A DNA stretch of 15,223 nt from Nitrososphaera sp. GTDB lineage: Archaea; Thermoproteota; Nitrososphaeria; Nitrososphaerales; Nitrososphaeraceae. Below are positions 13,194-15,223 of this stretch, piece after piece. The stretch lies in NCBI GenBank assembly GCA_023252395.1, contig JAJPDY010000006.1:1-15223 (forward strand), read 5' to 3'. A program made the translations under genes and the position numbers. Numbering within the stretch: the first letter of the stretch is position 1; every line of letters begins with the position of its first letter. The notes under the pieces were generated by a model. It did not search any database. It had not been told where the DNA came from and worked only from the letters and a program-made list of their open reading frames with translations.

Positions 13194-13751
13194 ATGCCAG
13201 TCCTAGTAGTAGACAACCTGTCGCCATTCACGCCAGACATACTTGCCTGCCTTGACAAACTTGGGGTTTCGCATGTTTACAGGAAATTCTCAGAAGTTTC
13301 TGAATACGACCTTGCAGGCTGCGATAGGGTGATACTTTCCGGCAGGCGCAGAAATAGCAGGGAGATAAATGCCGCAAACTCTATGATAATAAGGCAGTGC
13401 AATAGTAGCGGCAAGCCATTGCTCGGCATTTGCTACGGAGCAGAGATAATAGCGCTCACCCTTGGCGGTTCGATACGCAAGATGCCCTCGCACGTGCAAG
13501 GGACAACTCCGGTGTCGCTTGCAAAGCCAAATCCGTTGACAGGCGACAAAAAGTCGATTTCAGTGTATGAAAGCCACGGCTACTGCGTCGCTCGGCTGCC
13601 GGCAAACTTCCAAACGCTTGCAAGCTCGCAGTATTGTGAATATGAAATATTTTCTGACGACAGAAAAAAAATCTACGGCACGCAGTTCCACCCTGAAAAG
13701 AGCGGAAGCGACGGGCTGGCGCTTTTGCAAAATTTTGCTGCCAAATTATGA
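13194..13751 (+). CDS. Class I glutamine amidotransferase, acceptor unknown
   Basis: 185 residues, a free-standing GATase1 domain. The triad is complete: Cys80 in the nucleophile elbow GICYG, and His166 and Glu168 in GTQFHPEKS. GGSI (91-94) and the strand RVILSG (45-50) also fit. Such domains release ammonia from glutamine for a partner synthase. It resembles the free-standing GMP synthase subunit A of archaea in length, but the usual SGGP motif after the second strand is SGRRRN here, and no guaA, trpE or pabB gene is adjacent, so the acceptor enzyme is unknown. It starts with an ATG 3 bases after the UPF0182 stop; GAGGT 13 bases upstream is a distant Shine-Dalgarno candidate. Its TGA is followed in the same frame, 12 bases later, by the start of the next gene. 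Confidence 0.88.
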   Translation: MPVLVVDNLSPFTPDILACLDKLGVSHVYRKFSEVSEYDLAGCDRVILSGRRRNSREINAANSMIIRQCNSSGKPLLGICYGAEIIALTLGGSIRKMPSHVQGTTPVSLAKPNPLTGDKKSISVYESHGYCVARLPANFQTLASSQYCEYEIFSDDRKKIYGTQFHPEKSGSDGLALLQNFAAKL

Positions 13752-13763
13752 CAAGGATTTTAT

Positions 13764-14720
13764 TTGCTTGGCAGAAAAAGCCTAGCATTGGAGTCGCAGC
13801 CAGAGCATTTCATCAGCCTGCCGCTGGTAAGCAAGAGTGAAGAAAGCGCGCACCTGCCACTTGTCATAAATGTCGTGGTAAAGTACTGGGGCGAGGACAT
13901 CGCGCCGCATGAAGCAGGCGCAAGGGGCGCAGTAATGATGGATGGGATAGAGCTCGCTGAAAGCCGCGGCTTTGCATCCTACATCTACAAGGGCTCGCTG
14001 AAAGACCTGAAGAAAAGAGTGGACCAGGGAATGCCCCCGATTGTCGTAATGCCTGGCATCCAAGGGACTGTCCAGCACGCGATGGTAGTGTCAGGCTACA
14101 ACGTTGACGAGCGGAGGATTCTCACTTATGTGCCAGAGCCGGACACGGTGGGCGCGATCCCGGAGACAAAGTTTGAGCAGGACTGGGAGCAGGACGACAT
14201 GACTATGATAATCATTGTGCCGTCAGACATGAAGGACCTGTTCAAGAACGAGAACCTGAAATTCAGCAAGTCAAACAGGATCTGCTTTGAGGTTGAAAGG
14301 CTGCGCCAGCAGGGCAAGGCAAGCGAAGCGGCTGAAAAGTTGCGAAAAGCCACAGAGATAGACCCGGACAATGCACAGGCATGGTGTCTGCTTGCCGGCA
14401 TTTACAACGAATCAGGATCCGATCAGGCAGTTGCCTGCTATGAAAAAGTAATCAAACTCAACCCGAGATACTACCTTGCATACAGGGGTCTTGGCAACTA
14501 TTACCTGAAAAAGAAAGATTATTCGCTTGCCGAAAGTTACTACACAAAGGCGATAAGCGTCAACCCTGCAAGGTTCGGTCCGATCTACAAAAACCGTGCG
14601 GTGGCGAGGATGCAGCTTGGCAACAACTCTGGCGCAAAGGAAGACCTTGTAAAATATCTAGAGCAGACGCCCGGCGCAGAAGACAGAAAGAGCATCGAAG
14701 AAGCGATAGCCCAGCTCTAG
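13764..14720 (+). CDS. C39-peptidase-like (inactive) domain fused to TPR repeats
   Basis: 318 residues. The first 155 resemble the C39-like cysteine peptidase fold: KYWGEDIAPHE, RGFASYIYKGSLKDLKKRVD, GMPPIVVM, the catalytic-type His105 in VQHAMVVSGYN, and an FEQDW end. However, aligning on the YWG motif puts His30 where the catalytic Cys should be, Leu where the following Gly should be, and no Asp in the usual DP position (VPEPD). The only cysteines (174, 208, 225) lie outside this domain, so it is probably a binding domain rather than a peptidase. Residues 174-303 contain about four TPR helix pairs (for example YLAYRGLGNYYLKKKDYSLA). No signal peptide is seen, so it should be cytosolic. The start is uncertain: TTG 13764 with AAGGA 6 bases upstream, or TTG 13788. 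Confidence 0.75.
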   Translation: MLGRKSLALESQPEHFISLPLVSKSEESAHLPLVINVVVKYWGEDIAPHEAGARGAVMMDGIELAESRGFASYIYKGSLKDLKKRVDQGMPPIVVMPGIQGTVQHAMVVSGYNVDERRILTYVPEPDTVGAIPETKFEQDWEQDDMTMIIIVPSDMKDLFKNENLKFSKSNRICFEVERLRQQGKASEAAEKLRKATEIDPDNAQAWCLLAGIYNESGSDQAVACYEKVIKLNPRYYLAYRGLGNYYLKKKDYSLAESYYTKAISVNPARFGPIYKNRAVARMQLGNNSGAKEDLVKYLEQTPGAEDRKSIEEAIAQL

Positions 14721-14753
14721 GCCATTTTCCATGGCAGGCTCTCATATTGCGAC

Positions 14754-14772
14754 TTTGGAATATTATTCCAAA
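14754..14772. terminator. Inverted repeat between converging genes
   Basis: TTTGGAAT (14754-14761) and ATTCCAAA (14765-14772) are perfect 8-bp arms around ATT. The repeat lies between the stops of the TPR gene (14720) and the converging partial gene (14785), where a bidirectional terminator would sit. No long T-run follows on either strand. Confidence 0.45.
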
Positions 14773-14784
14773 TATTCTGGTACA

Positions 14785-15223
14785 CTACTTCCTTGCTTCG
14801 TCGACGTAGAATACTGCTTCGTTCCTCTTTGCCGCGACTCCTGCAGCAAGGTTCGCTATCGAGTTGTAAAGCCTGACAGCGTCCGGCTCGGCCCCTTCGC
14901 TGTTTCCAGCAAGGACAAGGCAGAGCTTCATGTTTGAGCCCAAGACATCTCCCAGCTCTTGGTTCACAGTAGCAGTGTACGGCCGAAGAGCTCCGCGGAA
15001 GATGTCAGCCCTTGCCCGAAGTATGCCTGAAATCTTTTTGCCCACCGGCGCGTCCGGGCCAACAATGACTACCATCCCTTTTGAGCCCTTGTACTTTGAA
15101 GGCTCCTCTACGGCGCCCTGTGGCGCCATCGCGTTAACGGCTTCACGGGTGATCAGACCCGGCATGTAGATGAAGTTGTCGACTAGCGCGTCCCACTGCT
15201 TTCTTGGCAGCGTGCTGAAAGCC
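14785..15223 (-). CDS. C-terminal part of an unrecognised protein (runs off the window)
   Basis: The frame is open from the window edge to a TAG at 14785-14787, giving 146 residues with no start inside required. It begins AFSTLPRKQWDALVDNFIYM and continues through KGMVVIVGPDAPVGKKISG to a C-terminus rich in Ala and Val (NEAVFYVDEARK). GPDAPVGKK looks like a nucleotide- or phosphate-binding turn but does not match a Walker motif exactly. It shows alternating strands and helices (MVVIVG, KLCLVLAGN), suggesting an alpha/beta domain. The ATG at 15165 is probably internal, because the coding pattern continues to the edge. I do not recognise the family. Confidence 0.7.
   Translation of the reverse strand, partial: AFSTLPRKQWDALVDNFIYMPGLITREAVNAMAPQGAVEEPSKYKGSKGMVVIVGPDAPVGKKISGILRARADIFRGALRPYTATVNQELGDVLGSNMKLCLVLAGNSEGAEPDAVRLYNSIANLAAGVAAKRNEAVFYVDEARK

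Noticed and set aside
1..15223. CRISPR array, insertion sequence or integrated element
   Set aside because: No regularly spaced repeats, transposase or integrase frames, or terminal duplications were seen; composition and codon style look even across the window.

Overview
The window looks like chromosomal DNA of an ammonia-oxidising archaeon of the Nitrososphaera type (Thaumarchaeota/Nitrososphaerota). The evidence is a two-subunit archaeal primase (PriS/PriL), the archaeal ADTH route into the shikimate pathway, a membrane-anchored plastocyanin-like protein of the kind abundant in these organisms, an F420/flavin-type PPOX protein, TATA-like boxes about 25-35 bases upstream of most starts, few Shine-Dalgarno sites, and several TTG starts. 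The genus is inferred from gene content and style, not from a database comparison.

Layout. Bases 1-5927 are mostly on the minus strand. In the direction of transcription they hold ADTH synthase and 3-dehydroquinate synthase II (overlapping genes), a blue-copper protein with a clear terminator, an orphan beta-type DNA methyltransferase, a PPOX protein, a small membrane protein, a 48-residue C2H2 zinc-finger microprotein, 3-dehydroquinate dehydratase (aroD) and the beginning of shikimate dehydrogenase (aroE). One plus-strand gene, a small zinc-ribbon protein, sits at 1533-1877. The first four common shikimate-pathway steps are therefore present, but split by six unrelated genes.

Bases 5928-6934 carry small genes: a possible 47-residue protein (minus), a second C2H2 microprotein (plus) and a one-helix membrane protein (plus). 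Bases 6937-10044 are DNA maintenance: endonuclease IV (minus) faces away from priL-priS, whose genes overlap by the four bases ATGA. A 209-base noncoding stretch follows, with three consecutive RNA-type hairpins.

Bases 10254-14720 form a tight plus-strand operon with spacers of 3 and 12 bases: a 978-residue UPF0182-type membrane protein, a class I glutamine amidotransferase with its Cys-His-Glu triad intact, and a C39-peptidase-like/TPR protein whose catalytic cysteine position is histidine. This is the best candidate for an undescribed system here. The window ends in the C-terminal part of an unrecognised minus-strand gene.

No rRNA, tRNA, insertion sequence, integrase or CRISPR array was seen.
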